Positions 35,766 through 49,888 of a stretch of 64,000 nucleotides of DNA are shown in pieces. Source of the stretch: Coccinella septempunctata (Eukaryota > Arthropoda > Insecta > Coleoptera > Coccinellidae); assembly GCF_907165205.1 (NCBI RefSeq), contig NC_058195.1, forward strand, positions 13,082,001 to 13,146,000. The letters are read 5' to 3'. Position 1 is the first letter of the stretch; every line of letters begins with the position of its first letter. The notes below the pieces were generated by a model. The model had not been told where the DNA came from. It did not search any database and worked only from the letters and a program-made list of their open reading frames with translations. The translations under genes were made by a program, and so were the position numbers.

Positions 35766-38228
35766 TTTCAGAAAACTCGTTCCAAATCGAAGCCGTTGAT
35801 AAACTGACTTCATTTCAAAATAAGAACATTCATGAAGCATATGCAAAGAACCAAACTTCAGTAAAAAGGCGACCAGATTGACAAAATGTCTCATACTGAT
35901 TTTTATTGGATCGATTCAAGTTGTTATTGAGTTTTAAATGATTTAACAGCGATTTTCTCGAAGATTACATACTTCTAAAAACGATTGAACACTATATCCC
36001 TAACTCTTGTGGAGCAGATTGATATGAATCCGATCGTTTGCTACTAGATAATACTATACTTCGTCCAAAACAGTTAAAAGATTCCTTCCAAAATATCTCA
36101 TATCATTTTCAATATTTCAATAATCACTGATATACCATCGATGAATAAGGGCTCATAGATCACACGTGACCTATGAATGTTATAATGCTGAAGGAAACAG
36201 GTAGATCATTGTAAAAAAAGTAATTTATTCGTGAGTGTCCTTATTTTAATAAGACTTTGTGCATTTTCTAATTAAAAAGTATGTTCTTTTAGTTTTTTCA
36301 TCAATCTACAGTATGCGAAAATGAAAAACGTTTAGTCGGGGGTATAACAAACCAGGGGTACGCCAATGGGCTTCCAGCAGAGGTGAATAAAGTCGAATGA
36401 ATAAAATACTAACGGGTTGGGTGCATTTTTCGAATACGTTCACTTTTCACAAGTTAGGAGATAAACCTGTTCCGCAAACAATAATTATTGCTCATACTAA
36501 AAATTATTCTTCCATTCGCAAATACATTACTGAATTCACGTTAACTGTAAATCCATTTATCACCTCTTCAGGCTAATAAATTTCAAGGAAGAAATTTTTG
36601 TCAACAACGATTCAAGAACGTATTGTTTACTTTGTAAACACCAAAACAAAGTGGTGTTATGGATCAGGAAAACGATTCAAACATGAAATAACAATAGATT
36701 TTATCAAAAGAAAAAAACAAATGTGGGAGTTGAAATCTAACTGAAGGTAACCGAAAAACAATTTTTGGAGAAGCAATTCTAAATACGAGAATGTATAGGT
36801 AAGGAGAAGAAGTTCTCAAAAAAGAAGAGTTGAATCAAAAACCCCTCAAAATATCACATTTTTTCATTACTTCCTAAGTATTTCACGTCAAATTTCACAC
36901 GGTTATCAACCCCAGATTACATACAGGATATTCAGGACAGGTTAATCATTAGGCGTTTTAGAAAAACTAGATAGAATTCCTCTGATAATTGGGAAATGGT
37001 TTTGGCATTGTTGAAATATCTTCATAGTTGTTATTCCGGAAATTGAGCATCACTTTCGCTATTCCACCCTATATGTTTTCTTGATTTGGATGGCCTGATG
37101 ACTATTATCCATTGTTTGAAGTAACTGGAATTCTCGAAGAGAATTCTCCACAAACGTTTCATTCAGAATATGACCCATTGTATCGCATTTGTGCATTGTA
37201 ATAAAAGTTCAATCAAAGTACATAAGCGTTTTCCGTTAATTCAGAATGTTCAAAAATGATTTCCAAAAATTTTATCCAAAAAATATCGATTTTCCTCAAA
37301 AATCAACCTTTTTTTTTGAGAAATTAGGAAGCTACGTGAAAAACTAAATTGAAATAATCACACAGCAACCTTTGAGGAAAATGATAACGAAAAAGCAAAA
37401 ACGACAAGATTTCCCTTGAAAAATTAAATTTAATCGTTTTATTTCTATGCCAAGCATTCGAAAGAACTTGAAATCTGCATAATGATGTGAATACTGTGAA
37501 GAACACAATGTCAATGTTCCATAATCTTGATGAACTATATCTATCCTGATGATTTCGTCAAGGTAAATGAAAACACTATTATTGTCCATATCATATCTAA
37601 CTGTGGAATCTAATTTCCTAGTTTGAAAGCAGTTAGAGTGAAAGAGAACAAGAATGTAGAAAATCGTATCGGCCAGCTAAGGAAAACTTGCCAGAAAATC
37701 TTTCTGGAATTTTCTTCATCGAATTACCTTCATTTTAAAAATGTATTTATTTTACTTATACAGTAATCTGGCCAAACACGAACGTGTATAATGTGAATGA
37801 AGGAATTTCAAATTTGATAGTGAAGAAAATTCGAAAATTGAAGAAAAACTTTGTTCAGAATGTACCATGCTTGGTATCTAATAAAAGGCTCGTTATAAAA
37901 TATTAACATAAGTTTTTTATATAGCATAGTTTAAAATATATTCAAGAACAACGAAGGTGCTTTCTTTCAGAAAATATAGACTCAAAGATTTTGAAAAAAA
38001 ATTCGGAAAATGCGTAGTATTACATTCAAAGTTTCGCATTTTTTTTTTCATTTTTTTACGGAAAGAACTGCTTTTTTTCCAATGCCACACACTTTGTCAA
38101 ATTAACTTTCATACTTAATTTACAAATATCGAATACACTATTCGAAAATTTTGATTCTACAAAAAGTTTAGAAAAAGTAATTGAGAGAACGATATTCTTC
38201 TCAATAATATCAAGAAGGATTGCTACCG
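35766..38228. other. Intronic sequence, nothing recognised
   Basis: About 2.5 kb of AT-rich DNA with no supported feature. Likewise 39118-39965 and 40449-41545. Confidence 0.4.
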
Positions 38229-39117
38229 TAGATTCGGGTGGCTTGGGACGATTGTTGAATTCAACTTGTCATATTTTCAAAACGGTGACCTATTTTCATG
38301 TGAGAAAGAGGTTCAAATAAGCTTAATGACTCATACTTTTGATTAGGATATATACCATGCTTCAGAATTCGGATATAAATTTTAATAGAATGTACTTGTC
38401 CCAAGTCACCCACCGATTTGGGAGGCTTGGGACACAAGTTAAAATCTATTGATTTCTCAACTCTCAAATGAAATAGGTGACTTGGGACGGTGTATAGTTT
38501 TGAAAAATTAGAAATTAGAATTTGTAATTATATAGTTGAAATTTGGAAGTACAGCGGAAGTAAATATATTACAACTCAAATGTAAAAAACTAAAAAAAAC
38601 AAGGGAACTTTGATTTCTTTCATTCTTTGGTGATTTCTTTGTGAAAATAACGTAAATAATAATATCCTGCGAAAAATCGGCATATTTCCTGCTGCCAATG
38701 CGCCGCTTGTATCTATTCGGCATTGTCCCAAGTCACCCTATGAAACAACAAAATAAATGAATGAGATCCGTGTTGCCGTTTGATTTGTAAGCAACCTTGT
38801 TTCATGACATAACTAATATCCCAATATCCCACGTACCCAGAAAAAAATTACACATGCACAAAGTGAAACACATGTACAGGACACTAGAAAGTATAAGGGC
38901 CATAAAAAACGCGCTTTTACTCTACTGAATTCGTTAATTGTCAATTCAAACGCTCTGGTCACAGCAAACTCAACGGGAATTAATTGTTAAACTAATCGAA
39001 AAGACACTACACAATCTTATTAGTTTGTCCCTTCACTCATAAATGGTAAGAAACAAAGAAAACTGCAAGTGGGGTAATTGTCCCAAGTTACAGACTGTCC
39101 CAAGGCATCCGAATCTA
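38229..39117 (-). mobile_element. Pogo-like MITE, copy 3 (complete)
   Basis: 889 bp, TAGATTCGGGTGGCTTGGGA to CCGAATCTA, collinear with 31376-32278. Minus-strand micro-ORF from 38723: MPNRYKRRIGSRKYADFSQD. Confidence 0.75.
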
Positions 39118-39965
39118 CCGGTACATTAATTCTTACGTGTAAACATTTCAAGATCCTATGTATTTGAGGTCTAAAAAATTTGGCGAGCCTGGCCAGTTCA
39201 AGGCTAATTCCTTGAATGTTCAATTCAAAATGAAAATGAAGAAGAAAAAACGAATTAATTCGAACCGATTTTGACGAATTCGTATTCAAATGAGTTCCTA
39301 TTTCGATTCTGCGAAACAAGTAATGTGAATTATCGCAGCAAGAGGTTAGCACACTTCCATAAACTTTTCGGAATAGTATCAAGGCCGAGTCAAGGTCATA
39401 CTTATTTTTCACAAACAACCGTTAATTTTCATGATTCACCGTCAGATGAGGAGCTAGATTAACCATAACAAAATGAATTCAACCTTTTTACGTCAATGTC
39501 AACCTACTTCGAGCAAATAGACACAACCCAAAATCTTGTTTACCGAATCTGTGTATAAATATCAGTTACCTAAAGTATAAGGTTGTTACTTTGGTAAACA
39601 GATACAAAGGCAGCAGAGAATATAGGTTAGAAGTATCTAGACAGATCTATCAACATATTCAGAATCGAAAATTCACTAATGCGAGGAAAATTGAGAAGTT
39701 GTTTTGAATTTGAATGCAGAGAGAAAGGTTTATAGGTAGCACAGGTTTTTGTACGTGTTAAAAATACTATCTGCTCTTTTACTACCACAGTAACGCTTCA
39801 ATGGAGCCTACAAACAACCTCTTTGAGCTCAATTTCTTCTTGTACCAACCTTTCTAAGCTCCTCTCGAAATAGAGTAGGCTTGAGCAATTCCAACCCTGT
39901 CTGTCACAAAAGCTTCTCACATTTACGCCAATGGCAAAAGTTTTTGCCTGGAACATGAATCTGTC

Positions 39966-40110
39966 GGAAAGCTCTCAGTAGATACTGAGATCTTGTACGA
40001 TCAGAGACAGCTCAATATACACGGTTCTAGAGAAGGGCTGTATTGTCACAAACTTCTGACTGAGCTTCCTACCAGTCTAAGCAGGTTTGTCACAATACAA
40101 CCCTACACAA
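39966..40110. repeat. Direct copy of one arm of the adjacent hairpin
   Basis: CTCAGTAGATACTGAGATCTTG through GTTTGTCACAATACAACCC repeats the sequence at about 40186-40312 in the same orientation. Confidence 0.75.
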
Positions 40111-40111
40111 C

Positions 40112-40448
40112 CTCGAACAGAACTTCAGCGTCCTGCTATACTAAAGAGGTGATTGATTCAGTTACAAGAATCTCTCAGAAAGCTCTCAGTAGATGCTGAG
40201 ATCTTGATCGATCAGAGACAGCTCAAAATACACGGTTCTAGAGAAGGGTTGTATTGTCACAAACCTCTGACTGAGCTTCCTACCAGTCTAGGCAGGTTTG
40301 TGACAATACAGCCCTTCTGTAGAACCGTGTATTTTGAGCTGTCTCTGATCGATCAAGATCTCAGTATCTACTGAGAGCTTTCTGAGAGATTCTTGTAACT
40401 GAATCAATCTCCACTTTAGTATAGCAGGACGCTGAAGTTCTGTTCGAG
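40112..40448. repeat. 337-bp inverted repeat (long hairpin)
   Basis: CTCGAACAGAACTTCAGCGT at 40112 is mirrored by ACGCTGAAGTTCTGTTCGAG ending at 40448. The arms are about 150 bp, nearly identical, around a centre of about 30 bp near 40280. No protein signal. Confidence 0.8.
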
Positions 40449-41545
40449 CTAATTAGGAAAAAGTAGTTCTCATGTTCAGTTCTGACCTCTATTTGAGGTA
40501 GTATTAATATGGGCACAAAAACTAACCTGTCTGGGTCAATCAGGGCTATTTTGTGAAGTCAGTGTTGCTAGTCTGACCCTTCCAAGTATGAGGAGAGAAT
40601 TGCAGTAACTTCTCCATGGCCGTAGTAGATTTAGAGCGGAGTACCTACCCCTGAAGACATATAAGGCCTGTCATTTTGATTAGGTTTGTTGACACTCTGT
40701 AAAAGGTTAAACTGTCTCAAGTGATTAAAATCGTGAAATAAAGCCACCAGAGCTGTCTTGGTGCTAATTCCCAAATTATGATGCGATATGCCCAGAGAAA
40801 GTGTCTATGTTTTGTTATGTCTATGGTCTATATGGCTCATTGTATCATAATGGGCTTTATAACTTCATTCCTGATCCTGATGTACACTACATAACTGTAT
40901 TAAGATTAAACACGGCAGTGTAAATGTCTTTCCGCAGTAGGGAAATCCTTATTGCATGTATAGCCAGTCAGATCAGTCATAAAGGTGCCTGAGTATAGTA
41001 CATACTGCTACTGTGTCGCTTTATGTTGTATAGTGTCCACCTTTTACAAGGATAATTTTTTTTTTTGGAAGAACTCAATTTTGGCGTTATTTTTTTCGTT
41101 ACTTTCCAGTTGGAACACGCTGTATACTGCACACAATGATCGATAAATTGATGGGTGAGGAAGAAAGCATCAGAACCCCACCTCATTAAATAATTCTCAA
41201 ATTTCCCTAATCATATGATTTGACCATATAATATCAGTTCACATATTCCCAAACTCCGAATTTAATCTTTCTTTATGACCATCTAGTCATTTGATAATTA
41301 TTTCTCGGGAAAACTTATACCAAATTCAACTCATCCTGTATTAACTCTATTAATACCAAATACCGTTAGGATGTGTTGAGTTAACATGGCTTGAAAATGA
41401 TGGCTACAACTTCCATACCTAAAAGGATAAGCATATGTTTAGCTTTAGCCGAAGGAGACAAGCGAAAGAAAAGCGGCCAAAGGAATGGCATGATGAACAG
41501 TTTTCTAATCCGTATTTTTTATTCTATGACAAAGTAGTATACTAT

Positions 41546-42236
41546 ACAGGGTGATACTTTGACTCGTACAAATATTTTAACAGTAAATTCTCAAGGTCAA
41601 AGGAAACACTTTTTTCCTATACAATTTTTTTCCGATTCGGTCCTGATAAAAAGATATGGCCATGTATTCATGAAGAGCTGTGCCACCACTGAAATAACAA
41701 AATTAAATTCAGAATAACTAGCTAAATCTGTGACACTACACAGCTGTGAATCTTTTGAAAAGAGTTGCAGTCGGTCAAAGTGCCCAATCGAATTTCGCAG
41801 ATATTTTTTATTTTTCAACATCAAATTACTCGACAACGGCGCATTATACGAGAAAATATAAAGAATACTTTTATTTTACAAAACGATCAAATATTCCTCA
41901 GATAGCGCATAACTCAGTTTCAAGAGCTGAGTAGTTATTTGAATTTTTGGCATTTTTCTGGTACGCAAGGTCATAATGAGAAAAATGGAAGACGTGGGTG
42001 ATATCTTGTGTTCGAAAAAGATTAATCAAATGAATGAAAAACTATATTTCGAAATTCTTTTCATTCGATGAAACCGTTTATGAGATAGCACTAAATATAA
42101 AATTTTTTATGATTTTTCAACAGCCTGTATCTCTTAAAATGAGCAGATTCGGAAAAATTGGTAAAGGAAAAACGTGTTTCTTTTGACCTCAAGAATCTAC
42201 TGTTAAAATATCTGTTTGAGCCAAGTGTCACCCTGT
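41546..42236. mobile_element. Inverted-repeat family A, copy 3
   Basis: 691 bp, ACAGGGTGATACTTTGACTC to GTGTCACCCTGT, flanked by TAT/ATA; complete, with mirrored CTCAAGAATCTACTGTTAAA segments. Confidence 0.8.
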
Positions 42237-42889
42237 ATATAATGAGCTCACAACTTTTGAATTTGGTAACTGAATTGTCAAACCCAATCGAAAATAATGC
42301 CTTAATATTGTACACGTTATTGGTTTTTGTCTAATTTGTTATCTTCTGACTAAAAATTTGTATAACAAGCCGTATTGTAGAGTATCCATCAATGAGGGAA
42401 AAGATTAATATATTTCATTATCCAGTCAATTTCACAGTTGAAGAAGAACATTCAACTTTAAAGCACATATCAGATGAATTTTACAAGACATTTTATGGGA
42501 TATGTCGATGTACAGCTTTTTCTCGAACTTGAAAATAAAGATGATCCTTCTTGAAATGAAGCAGGAACTTATGATTGATATGGATACCTCAGTAATTGGC
42601 TGACTTTGTACATCTTGAACTCTATGATAATGTTCAGCATTTTATTCAATCAATATATATTTTTCAAACGAAGGAGCATAACAGAATGATAATTTTTTCA
42701 TGTCACTCAATATCGCTCAATACGATGCTTCTCTCCTTACTTATTCCATAAAAAATTTGTTTGACAAAAAATATAAACAAATACCTCTTCAAATTCCAAT
42801 TTAAATTTCCGGAATTTTTTCTTTAAGTCGAATTTGATTTCTACACTACTAACGGGGAGACAGGGTTTTTTTACTGAGGTTTTTCCCTA

Positions 42890-43015
42890 AGCTCTTGTAT
42901 CATACTCCAAATTGTATGGTACCCCGTTACACTAACCTTTGCTAAAACTCATACATATGCTATATTGTTTGATAACTAAAAATGTATTGCTGACATTCAA
43001 AAGAATATATATATA
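42890..43015. repeat. Dispersed repeat, copy 2 (pair with 26776-26925)
   Basis: See the partner for shared blocks; followed here by a short (AT)n run. Confidence 0.55.
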
Positions 43016-45450
43016 TATTAGTTTTGATGTTCATTAAATATCACAGGATGAGAAATTGATTTTTTTGAACATTTATAACTATATATACGCTTTAAAATAG
43101 TCATAAAAAATTAGTATTACCATTGAAAAAATTATCAATGATGTCATATCCCAAATTTGAGACTCTATAAAATTTTCTCACATCAAAAAGGACGCAATTT
43201 GAAATACTAGCAGTAATTAAGAGACTGTATACAGTTTTATAGGTTGTTAGACAAAATTCGACAAATCTCGTGTCAAATTTCGAGGTGAAATGTTCATATC
43301 AACGTATACCCTAAAATTTATAACCTCTGAAATGTAGGATGATAAAGTTGGAAAAAATCCAGAATCATATTCTTTTTTCACTTTTTCTAAAGTAGAAAAA
43401 ACTAAAATTCAAAATTATAATCTGCTCGCTTAGATTCAATAATATTTTTCTTGAGGAAAGAAATGAATGGGCTAATTGGTGTTTGGGGTGTTCTTGTCTT
43501 GAGATATAACACTTCAAGAAAATGCAAATTTATATAAAATAAAGTTAGATGTGAAAATTCAAATATAAAATTTTGAAACACTGAAATTTCATTTTATATT
43601 TTAATAATATAAGAATTCGCCTGACTCCTAGAGGGGATGCATGGATACATGTGAGAACTTCTCGCCCCATATTAAAAAAGAATCTCACTACGAAGGTCGA
43701 AGTTTATCCCATTCTCACTCTGACTCACCCTGGATAATTTTTAGTGAAATACAAACAATAAAAATTGCCTTAGGCCAGAAATACGCACAAATTTTCGCAC
43801 AAGAACCCTCGAACTACAAAGCAGGATCATCGCATACCACTGTAGTTATCCCACTTAACTCCAATTATACCCCATAAATTGCCGCATCTCCTGAATTTTT
43901 TTTCTAACATAAGACGATTTCTCGCAATTTTCGAATAGTTGCACACCATCAAAATCATCATTGTGGCATCGGTACAACCACTCCAAGTACCAAGGGAATA
44001 ACGAATAACTTCAAAAAACAGAAGAGATAAAAAATGAGACATCTAGACGGCTTCTCCTGCTCGAAGCAGAGCGATTAGGATCGTCTTTTCTTGAGAGAGG
44101 GGGCAATGCTTATATAAACGGATAGGTAGCAAAGTTCTGCAAACTCTGTTGGTAGATTGTTCGTCAAGTGCAGTGATTTAGGTATTTTTCAAGAATACCC
44201 GGTTTTATTCAACACTCAAGTTTCGTTTTCATACATTTCAGGTAGGTCACCCTAGTGAATATATCCATTTTTAACCCTAGCATTTTGATTAAAAAAAAAT
44301 AAACTTTACATAATTCAATAATCAAAAATTTACACTGTTAGGTTTGGTGGGGAATGAAAAAATCTCTAGACAAAAAGAGTTAATTTCAAAATTAAAATAT
44401 TCTAACTAATCCGATCAACTCCAATTAAAATTTCATCATATTCATAGAACTGATTTAACAGTTGAATTAACACTTCAAAGAATTCTTTCTTTGAGACTCC
44501 TTCTGATATTTTATGTTGACATAATGCTTTTTGCATCAGTAAATTCAACAGGTACATATAAGCTTTGTTTGCGTCAAGCAAAACATCACTTATTTCTCGA
44601 TAAATTTTCCTAAACATAGGTACCTATCAGAAAATGAATTATAAATACGAAATGCTATACAATTCAAAAGAATGAAGATAAGATCGATTCGAAAATAGAT
44701 CGAGTTTCTTTCAGGATTTTCAATCATATCTAGATTATTTTTATCTTAATGGACCAATAACATGCGTCATTTAGAATTTCCATTTTTTTCCTCTTAGACT
44801 ATGCCACTAATCGTCAGTTAATCTGAAACCTATGCAGATTTCTAGTAGTGAACTTGCTTTGTCCCTATTAATTTTATGATTCAATTCCTTCCATCGCCTC
44901 AATGTTCAGCTATAAATAGAAGAAATAGATAGGGTGAATTTTTTTTGGTCCTTCGAATTCGATCATGTTTCATTTCATTCAGTTCGAAGAAAAAACAAAT
45001 CAAAGGTACCCACAATAAGGAATTTTTTTCACTCAATATTTTCTGACAGTTTCAAGCTGAAGCTAAAACGAAAGAGAAAAAGTTTCTTGAAAAAATGGTG
45101 TTCAAACTTAATCAACGTAAAGAAATCTTATCCACTTCGTTTAAAATCTGTGTTCTTTTTCCTTTCTGTCCATCCTTTAATTGAATAATTCTAATAACAA
45201 CTTCCTGAAGCACTTATTTTAATTTGACAAATTAAATCAATTCCAATGTAACGATCTCTTTTTTTCGAACAATGGACCGTTCAATACCGAGTACACCAAA
45301 TTAAAGGAAATCATCAATTTGATTATCGAATATAAAATTGCCCTGTCTTCGTGGCTATTCCAAAATTATGTGAATCAAAGATGATATTTATTTTGCGATT
45401 TTTCGTGATATATAAAATATTTTTGGGTTGCGATTCTGCTGATATGATAT
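43016..45450. other. Intronic sequence with one unexplained minus-strand ORF
   Basis: Mostly featureless. At 44402-44617 (minus) a 71-codon frame, MFRKIYREISDVLLDANKAY and onward, has a protein-like, amphipathic composition, but no family, splice sites or poly(A) signal support it. Confidence 0.25.
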
Positions 45451-45526
45451 ACAGGTTGTAAATAGATGGTTTCGAAAACATAAAAAAGAATTTTGACAAG
45501 GAATCAACTATTCATTTACAACCTGT
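45451..45526. repeat. Short inverted-repeat element
   Basis: ACAGGTTGTAAAT at the left and ATTTACAACCTGT at the right, about 76 bp, within TATA-like flanks. Confidence 0.55.
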
Positions 45527-45601
45527 ATAAATATTATCTGAATATTCTCGAACATATGCAGTGATATTCTTTATCCTTTTTGAATATGTATTTACAGATA
45601 T

Positions 45602-46220
45602 ACAGGGTGAGTCTTTGACTCGTACAATATTTGACAAAAAGATATAGCCATTTTGAGTTTTCATAATGAGCTATACCACCCCTGGAAAAACAAAATTACC
45701 TTAAGAATAACTAGTTAAATCTGTGACACTAAACCTCTGCGGATCTTTAAAAAAAAGTTGCATTCAGCCAAAGTACCCAATTTTCCGAAAATCACATATA
45801 TTTTTCGTTTTTGAACATCAAATTAGCCGAAAATGGCGCATTGTACGAGAAAATATGAAGAACACTTTTATTCTACAAAACGTTCATATATTCATTAGAT
45901 GGAGTCCAACTTAGTTTCAAGAGTAGGGTTTTTGAATTTTTTATATTATTATGGTACGTAATGGTCATAATGAGAAAACTGGAAGACGTGGGTAATATCT
46001 TGTGCTCGAAAACAATTCACCAAATAAATGAAAAATATTCCGTAATTCATATCATTCGATAAAACCGTTTGTGAGGCAGAACTAAAATTAATTTTTTTAT
46101 GGTTTTTCAAGAGCCTGTATCTTTTAAACCGAGCCAATTCGGAAAAAATGGTAAAGGCAGAAAGTGTTTCTCAAGAACTCAACTGTTAAAATATTTGTAC
46201 GAGTTAAAGTCTCACCCTGT
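45602..46220. mobile_element. Inverted-repeat family A, copy 4
   Basis: 619 bp, ACAGGGTGAGTCTTTGACTC to GAGTTAAAGTCTCACCCTGT, complete. Confidence 0.8.
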
Positions 46221-47160
46221 ATATTGTGAATACAATTTTTTTATAACCTTTGATGATGTGTTACTCGATCCGCAGTACTTATAATACAATACAATGAGTC
46301 TTATAGAAGCTTTGGAGGGTAGCAGGATAATATATTTGAAGAATTATGCACTTTCCATAAAAAAAAAAGTAGTCAATAAGGAGTCACTATATTTAGATGA
46401 ATTTTCATTTGGTTATTTCGAATTCACAGCAAATTCCATCGAACTACCTCCACTAACACTTGAAAAAAATTCTGGACGACAGACGCAAGAATTTTTTCGA
46501 ATCTTCATATCCCAAATCGTGATTTTTTTCTGTGTTCCATACTATCGGGTAATCATTCTCAAATGAGATCTAAATGGGAGAATAATGCAACATTCTGGTT
46601 TAGGAATATCTCATTCATTTGCATATTCGAAAGGCGAGAAGAATTCACAATAATGTTAGTAAATGTCAAAAGAAATAATACGCACATTCGCGTTATATAA
46701 AAACATACCGCCGATAAATATCCGACCACCTTCTACAGACATTCCGAAGCGACATGATTTGCGACAATTATAAGCCCACGGTTGTTATTATTATTATATG
46801 CATTTATTATCAGTGCTGTTGGTAACAATGCAACCGCGAACCTCTCTGGATTACGATGTCCTAATACGAAAATTGTACGATAAATAAGCTAATCACCTCG
46901 ATTCATATTTTAAATTGCGTTTTCACCATCGTGACAAATTCTATGCGGTTATTTTCGATCTGCTTCGGTATTCATCTTGACTATACATCATCTTACCTTT
47001 GGAGGTCATAGCAGAACGATGTCGTCTGATGCAAGCTTTAGTTACATCAAATTCATAATGCAATTTTACTATTTTTCAACTAGTATAACCAAGAAGATAG
47101 ATCTTTACGATTTGCCTCAAAACCCTCCAAACATCTATGGTGCTCACGAAATTGGCGTAT
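46221..47160. other. Intronic sequence, nothing recognised
   Basis: AT-rich, no supported feature. The same holds for 48017-49888 and 50557-51629. Confidence 0.4.
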
Positions 47161-48016
47161 ACAGGGTGTATTTGAAGGTGAGGCTTTTTTTTCAACAGAT
47201 GGTAAAACTGGTCAAAATGAAACGTTTCACCAAAAATCACCTATACAAAACTTTCAAAATGGCAAAGTTGAAAAAAAAAATTGAAAATGATTACTGAAAT
47301 AGATCCTAATACGACCTTAGACCGTTTGTTAGCTGAATTATCGAAAAGCAGTGTGAAAAAATTATTGTGGTTTCGTTAAGGATATTGGCTCGTTCGATAT
47401 TTACATGGTTATGAAATGGATCGCCGAATTGTTGTCATTATTTTTTTTTAGAAATGGCTCATTTCGATACCAACTGACAGAAGATACTTAGGACACAAGT
47501 GTAAAAAATAGAATAATACTTCAAAATCTCACCAATAAAATTCTTCTTAATTATTCACGAATTTTTTCACAAAGGGCATATCAAACTTCTTGTTCGAACA
47601 TTCCAACAATCGTCGTAAAAATGGGATGAAATGGAGAAATATCATAGCACTTTTTCAACATAACTAACATAAGCACTTTCAAGAAACTGCCTCGATTTCC
47701 TACATTTTTTTCCACCCTAAATTGCACTATACAATAATTATGATTCTCTCAAAAGTGACCTGATTCATCTAATCGGATGAACTTGGTACTGAACCATTCA
47801 TTGTCCAGCCATATGTTTATGTTTTGTTTCGTTTTTGTGATGCCGGAGTCAGCTTCCACAGTCCCGTACTTGAAATTCAATGAAATTTTGTCGAACTCCT
47901 ACTTGTTGTATCTCAGCCATCTTGGATATTTTATATAGACAATTTCTGGTTAAACGACTTATTTTGATGAGTTCCACCTTCTGTCAAAAAAAAACCTCAC
48001 CTTTTAAAACACCCTG
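47161..48016. mobile_element. Inverted-repeat element (ACAGGGTGTATTTGAAGG family)
   Basis: About 856 bp. ACAGGGTGTATTTGAAGGTG then AGGCTTTTTTTT at the left; AAAAAAAAACCTCACCTTTT then AAAACACCCTGA at the right. The preceding base pair is TA. A short open frame at the left end (to 47297) is part of the element. Confidence 0.65.
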
Positions 48017-49888
48017 AATGTAACAAAATTAGTAAATGTAATGAATAATTTCACAAGTTTCTCATTAATGAGTTCAAACTACCAACGAAACAAAATAAGC
48101 AACTAAAATAAAACAATCAATAAAACCAATCTTGAAACCTCTGGATCTTTTGAGCAACATCATGCAGCCCAAAATAATTTTATCATCTATCAACTTCAAT
48201 GCAGAATTTCCTGAGTGAAAGGTTAGAAAAAGAAGAATTGTCATTGTCGAAAACACATCTAATCACCTTCAGTTTCCAAAAAATAGAAAATAAGACAAAA
48301 AGACGAAAGTTGAACATCTTCTGTTTTTTTTCTTATTACAAATTTTATGTGATTTCTTAGTGTTGTGTTCTGCCTACTTTGTTTGATTTTGTTCCTTATT
48401 TTATTTTATTCACTCTATACATTCACTTGAAGTTGAAGAAAAGTAGGTACTTATACACTTGTGCAAAGTATCCTTGAAATTATATCATCAAAAATTTTCA
48501 AAAATCTCGAAAAAACATTCTTATGTCCGAACCAGTTCCACAGATAGCGCTCAAATAATTCAGATTTTGTTTGAAATTTGCAAAGTTCTGGTTTGAAATT
48601 TTATGGGGAGTAACAATAGCCATAACTTGAGTTCTAGCACCATTCCGAAGACTCAGCATAACAATAATGAGTCAAATCTAAACCGTCACGTAAAATCAAT
48701 TCTTCCTAATTCCAGATTTCCGTCATTATTTGAGTCAAACAACGCTGGCTCACTTAAAATCCTTGCCACTAGGAACTGAATTGAATAATTCTCTATTTCC
48801 TAGTACAGACATTTCCTTCGTCGACGGATTAGATTCAAGGTTCTTCCTCCTATTCGAAAAACTTAAAAAATTTCTAGGTCTCTGGCTGAAATCGATTTTG
48901 GACTTTTACGATGAACTCAACTTTTCTCGGTGCGGAGAAATTTTCGGACTGGAGGAATTGCAACCAAACGGTAGTTGTTGATCTTGACCCAACGGTCAAT
49001 TATCTTTGACAGATTTGTTGTTTTTAGTCGTCTAGAGACCTTGGAAGAGGCTCCAGTATGGAGAAAGAGCTTCTTGCGATTATTCGTAACCGATTGATGT
49101 TCGGTTATTTCATAATGGACTGAATTTCTACAAGCTATAGGTCGCTGGTCTTCAATTTGTTGCCTGCTGTTGATGTCGACAGAAATTATTCGTAATTAAT
49201 ACATATTTTGACAATTTTCAATGGAAGGGGAAAAAACGTGAATTAATTGGGGTAGGGTGGTAGTAGCTCTTAAAGAATCAAGTTTAGTGGTACATTTAAA
49301 AATGTTAATATAGTGATGTGAACAAATTTAAATGTTGAATTGAAAAAAATTTATTTTTTGGACCAATTTAAGGAAAGCCCTTCCATTTTGAATATTTCAG
49401 AGAGACTCTCATTCAACCTTTGCATTATTTTTGTGTCGTTTGATAGACAATTCAACCCCTAACGTTCCAAGGCGAAAAAAGAATATGAGTTGAAAAATAA
49501 ATCATTTCAAAGACCTTTCCGATCTGAGTAACTATAGTATAGAATATGTATTTGTTTTCATACTTTGATTACATCAATATCATCGATCATCAAGAGACTA
49601 TTGTTTAGGTTTCCTAACATCCTGCTCTCCACAAAAAATGAGTTTATTTTCCCTTAAGAAGAATTGGAGATTTCTAACCAACATTTTTCGTTTGATTAAG
49701 TTTTAAAAATGCAATTTTTTGGCGTAAGTAGTTAGATATGATTTGAAGGCAAGATCATCATAAACACTAATATACAGGCTGAATCGATTGGTCGATAACT
49801 ATTGAAAATGTTTGGCTAGGAGGATGATTCAAAGGTTGGCGAAATCGACTCTGATTAGTGCAAAAGCAAAAACTATTCTTGACTTTAT

